From the NCBI GenBank assembly GCA_934045905.1, contig OW203769.1:21917705-21981704 (forward strand): 64,000 nt of DNA. The letters run 5' to 3'. The position numbers and the translations under genes were made by a program. Below are positions 42,392 through 52,275 of the stretch, piece by piece. The notes beneath the pieces were generated by a model. It had not been told where the DNA came from. It saw only the letters and a list, made by a program, of their open reading frames with translations, and searched no databases. Within the stretch, counting starts at the first letter, position 1. Every line of letters begins with the position of its first letter. The DNA comes from Leuctra nigra. Its lineage: Eukaryota > Arthropoda > Insecta > Plecoptera > Leuctridae.

Positions 42392-43170
42392 TGGTGCAAT
42401 ACAAGCGCTCGGCCGTTTTAGTAAATTGAGAAAGAAAAATTGTTTCATAAGAGGGTGTAGCTTTGATAGGATGTTCACATAATCAGTCTGATTTTATATT
42501 AGTAGCACTTTTTCATTTCAAAACCGCAAAAAACTGTGAATTTCTGATGGAGACCAAAGCCGTTAACCAATTGATCTCAAATTTTAATCATGATTAGATC
42601 AAATACAAAATTAGGGTTATCACTTGACACATATTAAAAGTTAAATTTCATAATGCACAGAAACACAAGAAAATATGATGAAAATTCAACAAAAATCAAC
42701 TAATTATTACTAATTATCAAAGCAAAAAAATAAAATGTACTAAAGTTTGTTCCTAAGGCAGACACACTCATTGTTCTCGTTTTATAAGGTATCGTAAAAT
42801 CATTTGCTCTTATTGTATCCTCGACCATTTATTGCACATCCCTTGTTCGATGTCGTTTACAACCTTGTAGCTCTTAGCTCGCTTAGGGGGTGGAATATTA
42901 TTCCACAATGGTATATATGTATTTATGAGGTATGTTTTGACACTTTTAGGTTTTTACGATAGGGTCAGGTCCATTGTAAGTGTCCCTAATACATCATTAA
43001 ACGAGAACAATGAGTGTGTCTGCCTTAGGAACAGAGTATAATTGATAACCTTAAGTTTGTCTTTTATCTAATTACGATTAAAATTTCAAATCATTTCGTC
43101 AACCCATTTTGTCTCCAATCGTATCCAAAAAGGTGTCTGCAACAAGCGGCAAAATCGCTCGCTCATTGAA
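42392..43170 (+). mobile_element. MITE family 1, copy 4, interrupted
   Basis: From GGTGCAATACAAGCGCTCGG to GGCAAAATCGCTCGCTC. The family's internal sequence is split by the element at 42748-43033. Confidence 0.8.
42748..43033. mobile_element. Nested MITE with 35-bp perfect inverted repeats
   Basis: TGTTCCTAAGGCAGACACAC plus TCATTGTTCTCGTTT at the left is mirrored exactly at the right end, giving 286 bp. It is inserted in a MITE family 1 copy, so it is the younger of the two. Confidence 0.9.
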
Positions 43171-43383
43171 CTTCTCATATTCAACATTCCCGTTCCGTCC
43201 CTTACGTCGCCTAGAGCTAGACCTGGACCTTAAGTTGTGATGTTTACGTCGTGCGCTCTTGCAACTAATTAACCTAACGGCAACGAATGAATGAAAGGAA
43301 GAATAGAAGATGGATGGTGGGGAGGAGGTGTCGTGGCCTTAGTAAGGAACCTTCCTTTACTCCGTGCATCGCAAAGAAAGAGG

Positions 43384-43692
43384 ATAGGAGGCGCGTGACC
43401 TTGACGAGTGGCGCACTCTATCGGTGTCACCTCACAGCTGTACTCGCCACAGTACGCGTGTTCGAGTCATGGCGTTCACAACTGTGGCCGCCGCCGCGGC
43501 GCTGGGGGTGGTGGGAGGCGGCGCAGGCATCTACGCGAGGATAAAGAGGCGCGTGACCTTGACGAGTGGCGCACTCTATCGGTGTCACCTCACAGCTGTA
43601 CGCCACAGTACGCGTGTTCGAGTCATGGCGTTCACAACTGTGGCCGCCGCCGCGGCGCTGGGGGTGGTGGGAGGCGGCGCAGGCATCTACGC
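43384..43692 (+). repeat. 156-bp duplication of 5' UTR and leader exon, copy B
   Basis: GGCGCGTGACCTTGACGAGT and the sequence through the ATG and first 23 codons occurs twice, with ATGs at 43469 and 43625. The 156-bp spacing is 52 codons, so the first ATG reads in frame through the second copy into the rest of exon 1. That would give a longer leader with two hydrophobic segments. The first copy lacks four bases' worth of identity (ACTCGCC against ACGCC). Confidence 0.9.
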
Positions 43693-43747
43693 GGTGGTGA
43701 GGTTCTGCAAGGGCGGATGCGGCAAGTGCAGGAAAGACAAAGAGGAG
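43625..43747 (+). CDS. TLDc copy B, exon 1 (leader)
   Basis: The second of two in-frame ATGs is chosen as the minimal start. 41 codons: hydrophobic Ala/Gly/Val-rich residues 2-25, then VVRFCKGGCGKCRKDKEE. The donor is GAGGAG|GTAAAT, phase 0, the same position and phase as in copy A. Starting at 43469 instead adds 52 residues in frame. Confidence 0.75.
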
Positions 43748-46700
43748 GTAAATCAGCCCCCGTCGTACAGCAGTGGAAGAATGTTGTAAGCAACACGAAA
43801 CTCGAATGTTTCGGAAAGTGTCATTACAGTACTAATGTACTGATTGTACATTAGTAGCACTCTTTCATTTTTGCTTCGTGCCTTGTCAATTAGGCCCTGG
43901 TTATTCAACAAAACCGTGCTAAAATATGAAATTTCCGATAGGATTGGAGACCAAACCCGTTAACCAATTGATATCAAATTTTAATCATGATTAGATAAAA
44001 GACAAACTTAGGGTTATCACTTGACACATTTTTGAAATTTAATTTCATACGGCACCTAGCGAGACAAGAAAATAGACATTTCGTCAACCCATTTTGTCTC
44101 CAATCGTATCCAAAAAGTGCCTGCAACACGCGGCAAAATCGCTCGCGCTTGCAGCACCTTAAGAACAGTATTTAATCTGACGTCAAAAGTTTACATCGTT
44201 TTTCTTTTTAATATCACACATAAGACTACGTAATCTTGGATGCAGAGTAATTATACAATTAATTAATGTACCATTAATTTTCACTAAACCGCTCTATGAC
44301 TACAGCTGACTGATATTGTGTAATTCTAGTCAGTGTTCTCGATCGAACTCGTATTATCTCCATGTGAATAACATTAATATGAGACGATGTCATCCGAAAT
44401 GGCCGAGTTTATTCTTAGGTAATAGAGGTTCTGGATTTGATCAATAGAATGGCGTGTCTGTTTACTTCGTGATTTTATTATCTAGAGGAATGTTGTGAAA
44501 CTAGTTTTATTTATCTAAATATATCGATGTATAACATCGATTATCGATACCAAAACAATGAGTTTTGATAAAATTATAGAATTGATATTTTGTTTGCTTC
44601 GGTTTTTCTCTTCTCTCGTAATGTAATCTAAAAGCGTCTGCCGTTCATACATCAACATTCCTGAAATCTTGAAATCAATCCTTGGAATGTTCTGGTAAAT
44701 GAATTACAATTTTGCTAAAAACAATATCGATTATTTGACTCGAATATTCAATTTTGCGGCGATATTTTTATTTGCTGAGACTTCTTTTGCTTCGACGTCA
44801 ACCGTTACCTCAAAGCATTAGATTCAATGCTGGAATATGGATTTGGATAATCCTAATTTGATCCTGATTTGATCCTTATTTTTTCCTGATTTTGGATTGT
44901 CCCGGTATGGACTTGAAAATGTTGCATTGGTCATAATCTTGGACCTGACAATTGACAAGTATTGTTTTAAACCCAGCAGAGTAGCGAAACGTATTTCTTA
45001 CTCTAGTATACTGAGTATACTGAAAATTAAATATTATTTATTTAGTATGAAATAATATTTATTTTGAAAAATGTGTAATAGGTAAATCAATAAAAAAGAA
45101 ACAATTAAATTTTGATTTTTAAGATAAAAATTTACAATGAACGTACAGAATAAAATTATACCGCTTATAACAATAATTAATTCGCGAAATAAAGTCAAAT
45201 GATCGAACAGCCAATGAGAAAAGAGTGAATTATCAAATTGAAATTTAGTTTCAAGATGTCCATGTTGTTTTCATGCGAAGTGAAACCCGGAGATGTTAAT
45301 TTGTAAAATCAACACGGCTATAAATAAAGCCCCACTGACAGGTAATTGTGTCAACAGCTTCTCACTGACGGGCTAATTGCTGCTCGGCAACGTGCGAGTG
45401 CGCAACTCAAAACATTTCACCAACTTCATTATTAGATCACAACAAATCAGAAAGAAAGCAGACAAGATACATGCAAAGATGATGTTGAAGTTTGTCTTGA
45501 TTGCGGTCGGACATCTAAAGATGATTCGAAGTTGAATAACTTTCAATGTCTTCTTGGCATGTATTTCATCACACAAAGAATATCTGAGTTCTTTTCTCAA
45601 TTGTTGTGATCGAATAATAAAGTTAGTCTAACTTAGTGCTCGACTTCATGAACTATGTTAGAGTAATGAGCTAACTACATTACTCGATCACAGCAAATGA
45701 GAAAAGAACGCAGATATTTTGTGAGACAAGATACATCATACATGCAAAGATGGCATTGAAAGTTATTCAACATACGAATTTACGAATTTACAAAAAATAT
45801 CTTTCAAACGATATTGCAAATATGAGAATATAATATTTAACGCCAACATTTAATTGTCAGTTACATTTAAGCTGTTGATTAAGATTATGACACAGCAAAG
45901 TAAGAACCAGTAAATATGAGGTAATTGTTAAACTTGACAACAATATTCCGAGTATTGAAAACCCCAAAGGGCCAGTCTTTCAATACTCGACCAAGTTATT
46001 ATCGCGGCAACAGCCAATGACATTCCTAGAATGACTGTGTTAACTTAATTACTGATTTTAGCAGAATATTGAAAAACTGGACCTAAGTGCAATACGTTTT
46101 TAAATAGCTGTTATTTCTTTTGATGAAGAATCGGTAAGGATAGAAGGTGGAAAGAAGAGGAAACGAGATATCTTGAAGTATTGATTGATTGATTATTAGA
46201 GTTTAACGGCGCGTCAACGACGAGGTTATATTGCGCACATTAATTTTAACTTTTAACTTTGTTGAACTAAGTGGAGGACATCGGGAGGGGTCGACCTAAC
46301 GGGCCCGATCTGGGGGAGTCTGAAACTGGTGGGAAAGCCAGGTCAGAATGGGGACAGACCGGGGGGTGGAGAGCTTCGGGCCGGTGGGACTCGATTTCAG
46401 GGGGATCACCATCTCGAGGGGGGAGGCCGGCCCGAGGGGCCCGCGAATTTGGGGAGGGCATGGGACTAGGTCGACCCTGGACTGCACTTGGTTGGGGCCA
46501 ACTCGTATGTGAGCCGGCCCCTTAAGCCCCACCACCACGTCAAGGTGGCAGTCCATTGGTGGGGTCTTGAAGTATTTACCACAATGAGAAGTCATAATAT
46601 TAACTTAACAGATCGTGAGATGCAATGAACCTTTGTATGACGTCATTATATTAATTAAGTGCCACGAAGCATCGGCGTCAGGAGTGCAATAACCAAAGTC

Positions 46701-49700
46701 ATGTCTGTCAATAGTTCTCAAAGCGTCAATTTACAATGATCGTTCGATGCAAAGCTAGGAGGGGGTGTCTGCCACTAGAGGCGCTGTCATCGGAGATTGC
46801 AATCATATGGCGGCGCTCTGTGACAGTATTGTGTTATATACATATAATTAATCAATCATTTCAATCGATGGGAAACGATATCTGGGTGATTATTCTAAAT
46901 GTCCTTGTTGTCTCGTTTCACTTGATACGTTGCTATAACAGCTTCGGTAGGTACAACAAGTATCCATGACAAGTAAATGCCATCGTGTTTGACAGGACGT
47001 GGACATCGTGACCATCACTGTGGATGACTTCAGCGGACATTCCACCATCAAGCGCGTGGCCTCGACCCTGGACGTCGTCGGCAAGGACTACGTGTGGCGG
47101 GACTTGCGCATGAACTTCCCGACAGGGACAGAAGGTGAGACGTGTCCCGTGTCCCATGTCCCATGTCCCTTGTCCCTTGTCTCTTGTCCCTTGTCCCTTG
47201 TCCCTTGTCCCTTGTCCCTTGTCACTTGTCCGTTGTGCCGTTTCCCTTTCCCTTGTCCCATGCCCGTGTCGCGTGTCCCATGTCTCTAGTCTCTTGTCCC
47301 ATGTCCCTGGTCCCTTGTCCCTGAGCGCTCCACTGCTCTATGGTGTACAGTTCCGTGGGGAAGGGTAATAGAGGAAGGAAGCGATTGCAAATAAAAGTTT
47401 ATTTTTAAAGAGATCGTAAATGAAAGTGAGTAGTGCAATAAAGTTTCCTCAATAATTACTAATTAAATAATAACCCAATTAGGGTTAGTCTTTCAATACT
47501 CTGCTAACTTTTAACCGGTTGATTAGGACTGTATTGTCAAGGCAACAACCAATGGCATTCCTAGAAGTAAGTTCTAATTTTCTTGAATTTGTTTGTCGTC
47601 ATATTTGTGCTTTTCTATAGTTATTGCTTATTCCCGCTTCTCCCTGAATCGTGGCGTGTGGCCTGGAGCCGATCCTGTTGATCCTGTTGGCAGGATTCCC
47701 CTGGAAGAGGGTCTACTCGACAGCCAAGGAGGGCTTCGCACTCAGCACTCTCTATGGGAAGATGGCCAACTACGAGGGCTTCGTTCTCTTCCTAATAGAA
47801 GATACTCAATTTCATGTAAGTAGAGGTACATGAGGAGGCTGGAAGAACGACTGCATTGAACGGATCTAATTCGTCAATGCTTCTATATATTTTTAATTCT
47901 TAAAATATTCGAGAATACCTTTACACTTGTAATAAATCAAAACCTGAAAGTTTAACTTAACGTATATTTCTAGTACTTGGGACTTGAATTTGTGGTCTAT
48001 CATATGACTAAATTTGTAAACCAACGTCATCTACACCCAACATATGAACAAGGAATAGCCAGGGAAACCCATCAAATGTCTTATATCTTTTTGGAATGTT
48101 TTCTATTTAATTTACTTTTGTTAGGAAACCCCATTGATCCCCCCCCCCCCCCCTCTGAAAGTTAAACTGACCCAACCAATGAAATGCCTCAATTCGAATG
48201 AACTTACTATTAGCTATAACAATCGATGCAAGTGTGTTTGTGTCACTTTCATTCCATCATCGATATAGGTCGGATAATCCGTCCAGTTGCTCGTAACTCT
48301 GTGTGACTTTCGTGTTGAAACCAAGTGGAGAATAAAGGCTGAATTACACGATTCAAGTTTCCTTGAATTCAACCCTTTCAAGGAGATTGAATTCAAGACT
48401 TGGATCGTCCAAATGAAAACATTGAAGCATTTAACACGTTTCCAAGTCTTGAATTCAAGACATCTCCTCAGCCTTTTCACTTAGAACATGTCCTATTTTC
48501 CTTCAAGTCTTGAAATACTTCCACCAATTTTTAATTTCACCACAACTTCAATCAACAATAAACATTACATCGTCTAAATTCTCTTTCAAGTTTTCTTGAA
48601 ATCAAGGGTTGAAGCAACCCCTTCAAGGAAACTTGAACCGTGTAATTCAGGATTTAGTCATGTTAATTGTGTGGGGGGGGGGGGGGGTCCCTCATTTTAC
48701 ATAATTTTTACTTCTTTTTCGTGGGAGTAAAATTTTGCTTAAAACCTGGCAATTGCTATGTTCACACAAAAGAAAATTCAGTTTGTTCTTGAAATATAGA
48801 CCATAAAAAACACTCCGTGTAAAAATACCAGCCAAGTCTCTTCAATTAAAAAAAAATAGAAGAAATCTAAAAATTCAGCACTGAAAAGTAGAGATATCAA
48901 AAAATTGGCCAAGTCAAAACTTTTCAAAAAATACTTGGCGCATCGTGCATATAAATAGTATAGAAGTAGGCAGGAAATGAAATGTACTCATCTACACATG
49001 TCATAAAAAAACGATGCGCCAAGTATTTTTTGAAAAGTTTTGACTTGGCCAATTTTTTGATATCACTACTTTTCAGTGCTGAATTTTTAGATTTCTTCTA
49101 TTTTTTTTTAATTGAAGAGACTTGGCTGGTATTTTTACACGGAGTGTTTTTTATGGGGATATCACTCCTTTTTTCAGTTTATTATTACAACTTGTAACAT
49201 ATTGTGGCACCAAAGATTATAATTCTTTTAAAAAATAAGATTTTGTGATTTGGTTGCTAAGAAAAGTTGTGCTTGTTACTGTGTTAATGCTATAAATAAT
49301 ATGTTACAAAGTATAGCAAAAGTTTCGTTCCAATCGGTCCAGCCGTTCTCGAGTTACGGCATCACTTCCGGTTTTCAAAATGGCGGTTGACATCACTGCC
49401 ACCTAAAATTTGTATCTATAAATGTTATGTAACATTATAAGCCTTCTGAATATGTAGTTATTGATATAAGAGATGATTTTAGTCAGATTTGTCATTTTTA
49501 TGACGTCATTTCCGGTTTAGGTTATAGAACATTTCTTCTTTCACTATTGGTATTCCTTATAGATGACCTTCTAAATCGAATGGCGCTAATTTCGTTCTAA
49601 TCGGTCCAGCCGTTTTTGATATATGACGTCACTTCCAGTTTAAAAATGGCGGCACAAAAAATTTATAAGAACAAAGGTATCATCAGACGCCAAAAGTGCA

Positions 49701-52166
49701 CATGTGGTAAAATTTTCATATCGATCGGTTCAGCCGTTTAGGCTGTGACGGTGATAGCAACGTTTCCTGATATCTGAATCTGAATCTGAATCATCATCAG
49801 ATAGCTTTTAAAAGGGGTGTAATTTCACTGTTTTCACGGCCCTCTAGCACCCAAACGACATAACGTATTGTTCCCAAATTTGGTATATGTTGTCAGGTGG
49901 GCCATAGCTCGAAATTAAGTTATTTCGCAACAATGTGAGATTTCCCAATTTTGAGATCCAGTAGGCCGAAAATGCCATGTTGTTGCTTACAGTAAAAGTG
50001 TTTGGTCTGCTCCTCAGTTTATTAGGCATTTACGGTATGTTGAGTGAGTGTGAGTGTATAGTACGACTTGGCTGGGTGGAGCGATCGCTCCACTAGATCT
50101 ATTTTATAAATTTACTGGTCAAGCAAATTTACTGGTTATTGAATATTTTGGTTCGTGTATTGAACCCTGTGTTCTGATGTGCCAGGTGTTTGGCGCGCTG
50201 CTTTCAAGTCCGCCGAAGCAGAGCGACTCGTTCTACGGGACGGGCCAATCGTTCTTGTTCACGTACGATCCGGAGTTCCTAGTCTACCCCTGGACTGGCG
50301 ACGACCTGCTCTGCGTCAAGGGTGATGCGAATTGCCTAACCATCGGGGGCGGGTGAGATTACTTTTCCATTTCCTATGTGATCAAAGAGGAAACATTTTT
50401 CTAGAATGCCAAAAAAACTACAATAATTTATAACTAACTAATGACATTCTCTTCTCTGACGAACTCCTTGTTTCAGTGCCTGACAGAGAAACGAGGACTC
50501 CGTTGAGCCTCGACATTAACGGACTCTTGTTTGAGTGGCGGCATGGGCATGTGGGTCGACGGCGACCTCCACCGAGGCACGACGAGGACTTGCTCGACGT
50601 ACGGCAACGCGCCACTGACCAAGGAGGACTCCGTTGGGCCTCGACATTGACGGACTCCCTGTTTCAGCGGCGGCATGGGCCTGTGGGTCGACGGCGACCT
50701 CCACCGAGGCACGACGAGGACCTGCACGACGTACGGCAACGCGCCGCTGACCAAGGAGGACTCCGTTGTGCCTCCACATTGACGGACTCCCTGTTTCAGC
50801 GGCGGCATGGGCCTGTGGGTCGACGGCGACCTCCACCGAGGCACGACGAGGACCTGCACGACATACGGCAACGCGCCGCTGACCAAGGAGGACTCCGTTG
50901 TGCCTCCACATTGACGGACTCCCTGTTTCAGCGGCGGCATGGGCCTGTGGGTCGACGGCGACCTCCACCGAGGCACGACGAGGACCTGCACGACATACGG
51001 CAACGCGCCGCTGACCAAGGAGGACTCCGTTGTGCCTCCACATTGACGGACTCCCTGTTTCAGCGGCGGCATGGGCCTGTGGGTCGACGGCGACCTCCAC
51101 CGAGGCACGACGAGGACGTGCACGACGTACGGCAACGCGCCGCTGACCAAGGAGGACTCCGTTGTGCCTCCACATTGACGGACTCCCTGTTTCAGCGGCG
51201 GCATGGGCCTGTGGGTCGACGGCGACCTCCACCGAGGCACGACGAGGACCTGCACGACGTACGGCAACGCGCCGCTGACCAAGGAGGACTCCGTTGTGCC
51301 TCCACATTGACGGACTCCCTGTTTCAGCGGCGGCATGGGCCTGTGGGTCGACGGCGACCTCCACCGAGGCACGACGAGGACGTGCACGACGTACGGCAAC
51401 GCGCCGCTGACCAAGAAGGACTCCGTTGTGCCTCCACATTGACGGACTCCCTGTTTCAGCGGCGGCATGGGCCTGTGGGTCGACGGCGACCTCCACCGAG
51501 GCACGACGAGGACCTGCACGACGTACGGCAACGCGCCGCTGACCAAGGAGGACTCCGTTGTGCCTCCACATTGACGGACTCTTGTTTCAGCGGCGGCATG
51601 GGCCTGTGGGTCGACGGCGACCTCCACCGAGGCACGACGAGGACGTGCACGACGTACGGCAACGCGCCGCTGACCAAGGAGGACTCCGTTGTGCCTCCAC
51701 ATTGACGGACTCCCTGTTTCAGCGGCGGCATGGGCCTGTGGGTCGACGGCGACCTCCACCGAGGCACGACGAGGACCTGCACGACGTACGGCAACGCGCC
51801 GCTGACCAAGGAGGACTCCGTTGTGCCTCCACATTGACGGACTCTTGTTTCAGCGGCGGCATGGGCCTGTGGGTCGACGGCGACCTCCACCGAGGCACGA
51901 CGAGGACCTGCTCGACGTACGGCAACGCGCCGCTGACCAAGGAGGACTCCGTTGGGCCTCCACATTGACGGACTCCCTGTTTCAGCGGCGGCATGGGCCT
52001 GTGGGTCGACGGGGACCTCCACCGAGGCACGACGAGGACCTGCACGACGTACGGCAACGCGCCGCTGACCAAGGAGGACTTCGTCGTGAGGACCGTGGAG
52101 TGCTGGGTCGTGGACAGAAGCAAGCCAAAGCCGATGAGTCTGATGGTGCCCACAATGCCGCACTAG
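43625..52166 (+). CDS. TLDc-domain protein with hydrophobic leader, copy B
   Basis: Exons: 43625-43747, 46996-47134, 47694-47815, 50186-50352, 51986-52166. Phases match at every junction (0, 1, 0, 2), giving 243 aa. The leader MAFTTVAAAAALGVVGGGAG is hydrophobic, then comes a Cys-basic segment (FCKGGCGKCRKDKEE), a linker with WRDLRMNFPTGTE, and a complete TLDc domain: FPWKRVYSTAKEGFALSTLY, VFGALLSSPPK, FYGTGQSFLF, YPWTGDDLLCVKGD, GMGLWVDGDLHRGTTRTC, TYGNAPLTKEDFVVRTVEC. It is a tandem paralogue of copy A. The best-known relatives are the short TLDc proteins such as TLDC2 and the OXR1/NCOA7 C-terminus. Membrane association through the leader is inference. A polyadenylation signal lies at 52270. 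Confidence 0.9.
43835..44160 (+). mobile_element. MITE family 1, copy 5 (internally deleted)
   Basis: GTACATTAGTAGCACTC to CGCTCGCGCTTGCAGCACC. It starts about 90 bp after the exon-1 donor of TLDc copy B and lacks the family's first 100 bp. Confidence 0.75.
44161..46264. other. Intron 1 of TLDc copy B
   Basis: AT-rich. An imperfect inverted pair (45532-45611 against 45685-45775) with a third, direct copy at about 45415-45490 shares ACATGCAAAGATG and GTTATTCAAC words. A MITE family 2 remnant lies at 45965-46090. No exon is recognised. Confidence 0.5.
46265..46560. other. GC-rich block of unknown nature
   Basis: About 300 bp, clearly GC-rich in an AT-rich intron (GGGCCCGATCTGGGGGAG, GGGGAGGCCGGCCCGAGGGG). 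It is open on both strands for 60-100 codons, as expected from composition. I recognise no family. It could be an old SINE or a CpG-rich island 430 bp before exon 2 of copy B. Confidence 0.4.
46996..47134 (+). CDS. TLDc copy B, exon 2
   Basis: The acceptor is GTTTGACAG and the donor GAAG|GTGAGA, phase 1. It encodes DVDIVTITVDDFSGHSTIKR, then VASTLDVVGKDYVWRDLRMN and FPTGTE. The TIKR...VVGKDY-WRDLR stretch is shared with copy A but is outside the classical TLDc domain; I do not recognise it elsewhere. Confidence 0.85.
47135..47330 (+). repeat. GTCCCTT-type satellite at the exon-2 donor, copy B
   Basis: Directly after the donor GTGAGAC, a run of GTCCC(T/A/G)TGT-type 7-bp units continues for nearly 200 bp. 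The pyrimidine-rich repeat occupies the first part of intron 2. Confidence 0.9.
47694..47815 (+). CDS. TLDc copy B, exon 3
   Basis: The acceptor is CTGTTGGCAG (phase 1) and the donor TTTCAT|GTAAGT (phase 0). It encodes FPWKRVYSTAKEGFALSTLY, then GKMANYEGFVLFLIEDTQFH. This is the TLDc entry motif (W-x-x-(V/L)-YST-x-x-x-G-x-(A/S)-L-x-x-(L/M)-Y) with the usual I-E-D-T ending. Confidence 0.9.
48336..48652. mobile_element. MITE family 3 (CTGAATTACACG ends), copy 1
   Basis: GGCTGAATTACACGATTCAA mirrored by CTTGAACCGTGTAATTCAG. The interior is rich in CTTGAATTCAA words. A copy in the opposite orientation is at 59799-60122. Confidence 0.85.
48801..50097 (+). mobile_element. Large foldback element, copy 1
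   Basis: Starts with an inverted repeat of two 146-bp arms (48801-48946 and 49011-49156; both carry ACTTGGCGCATCGT and CACTCCGTGTAAAAATACC). A body with CGGTCCAGCCGTT and GACGTCACTTCCGG words follows. It ends at a terminal hairpin GTGGAGCGATCGCTCCAC followed by TAG at about 50097. It lies in intron 3 of TLDc copy B, 89 bp before exon 4. Two related copies are at 53686 and 62345. Confidence 0.8.
50186..50352 (+). CDS. TLDc copy B, exon 4
   Basis: The acceptor is GATGTGCCAG and the donor GGCGG|GTGAGA, phase 2. It encodes VFGALLSSPPKQSDSFYGTG, QSFLFTYDPEFLVYPWTGDD, LLCVKGDANCLTIGG. This is the TLDc core and the best conserved stretch between copies A and B. Confidence 0.95.
50462..52080 (+). 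repeat. 131-bp tandem array of intron-4 acceptor plus last exon, copy B (about 12 units)
   Basis: Units of about 131 bp each contain GACGGACTCCCTGTTTCAG, then the coding start of the last exon (GMGLWVDGDLHRGTTRTC through PLTKED), then a linker GACTCCGTTGTGCCTCCAC that replaces the true continuation. Read in the gene's frame, each upstream unit ends KED-SVVPPH-stop. A degenerate first unit (TTGTTTGAG in place of TTGTTTCAG) starts near 50518. Two units are one or two bases shorter (CTCTTGTTTCAG). Long open frames on both strands here are repeat artefacts. Confidence 0.95.
51986..52166 (+). CDS. TLDc copy B, exon 5 (terminal)
   Basis: It starts after the last CCCTGTTTCAG of the array (phase 2) and encodes GMGLWVDGDLHRGTTRTC, TTYGNAPLTKEDFVVRTVEC, then a divergent tail WVVDRSKPKPMSLMVPTMPH and TAG at 52164-52166. 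Only here does KED continue to the conserved FVV-x-x-x-E that completes the fold. Confidence 0.9.
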
Positions 52167-52269
52167 CGCGCGCTGGCGGTGGATGACACAACTACCTCGA
52201 GCAAGAAGAATGTCTCCCGATTCATTGTCCTGTCATTTCGAGCAGGACTTGACGAGACTCAATTACAAG

Positions 52270-52275
52270 AATAAA
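52270..52275 (+). terminator. Polyadenylation signal of TLDc copy B
   Basis: AATAAA lies 104 bp after the stop codon of copy B, the first such hexamer downstream. A second, GATAAAGG, follows 13 bp later. Confidence 0.5.

Noticed and set aside
42029..42478. 149-codon minus frame
   Set aside because: It crosses a foldback element and a tRNA-like sequence. The SSVGKALACRAKGRRFESC-type stretch is a translated tRNA-like sequence, not a protein.
48801..50097. Calling the foldback element a Helitron
   Set aside because: The hairpin and CTAG end fit, but the next base is not T in any of the three copies, the other end is an inverted repeat, and no Rep/helicase is visible.
50473..52191. Frames of 453, 409, 351 and 235 codons on both strands
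   Set aside because: They arise from the 131-bp array; the true coding frame uses only the last unit. Arg/Pro/Ala-rich antisense products have no family resemblance.
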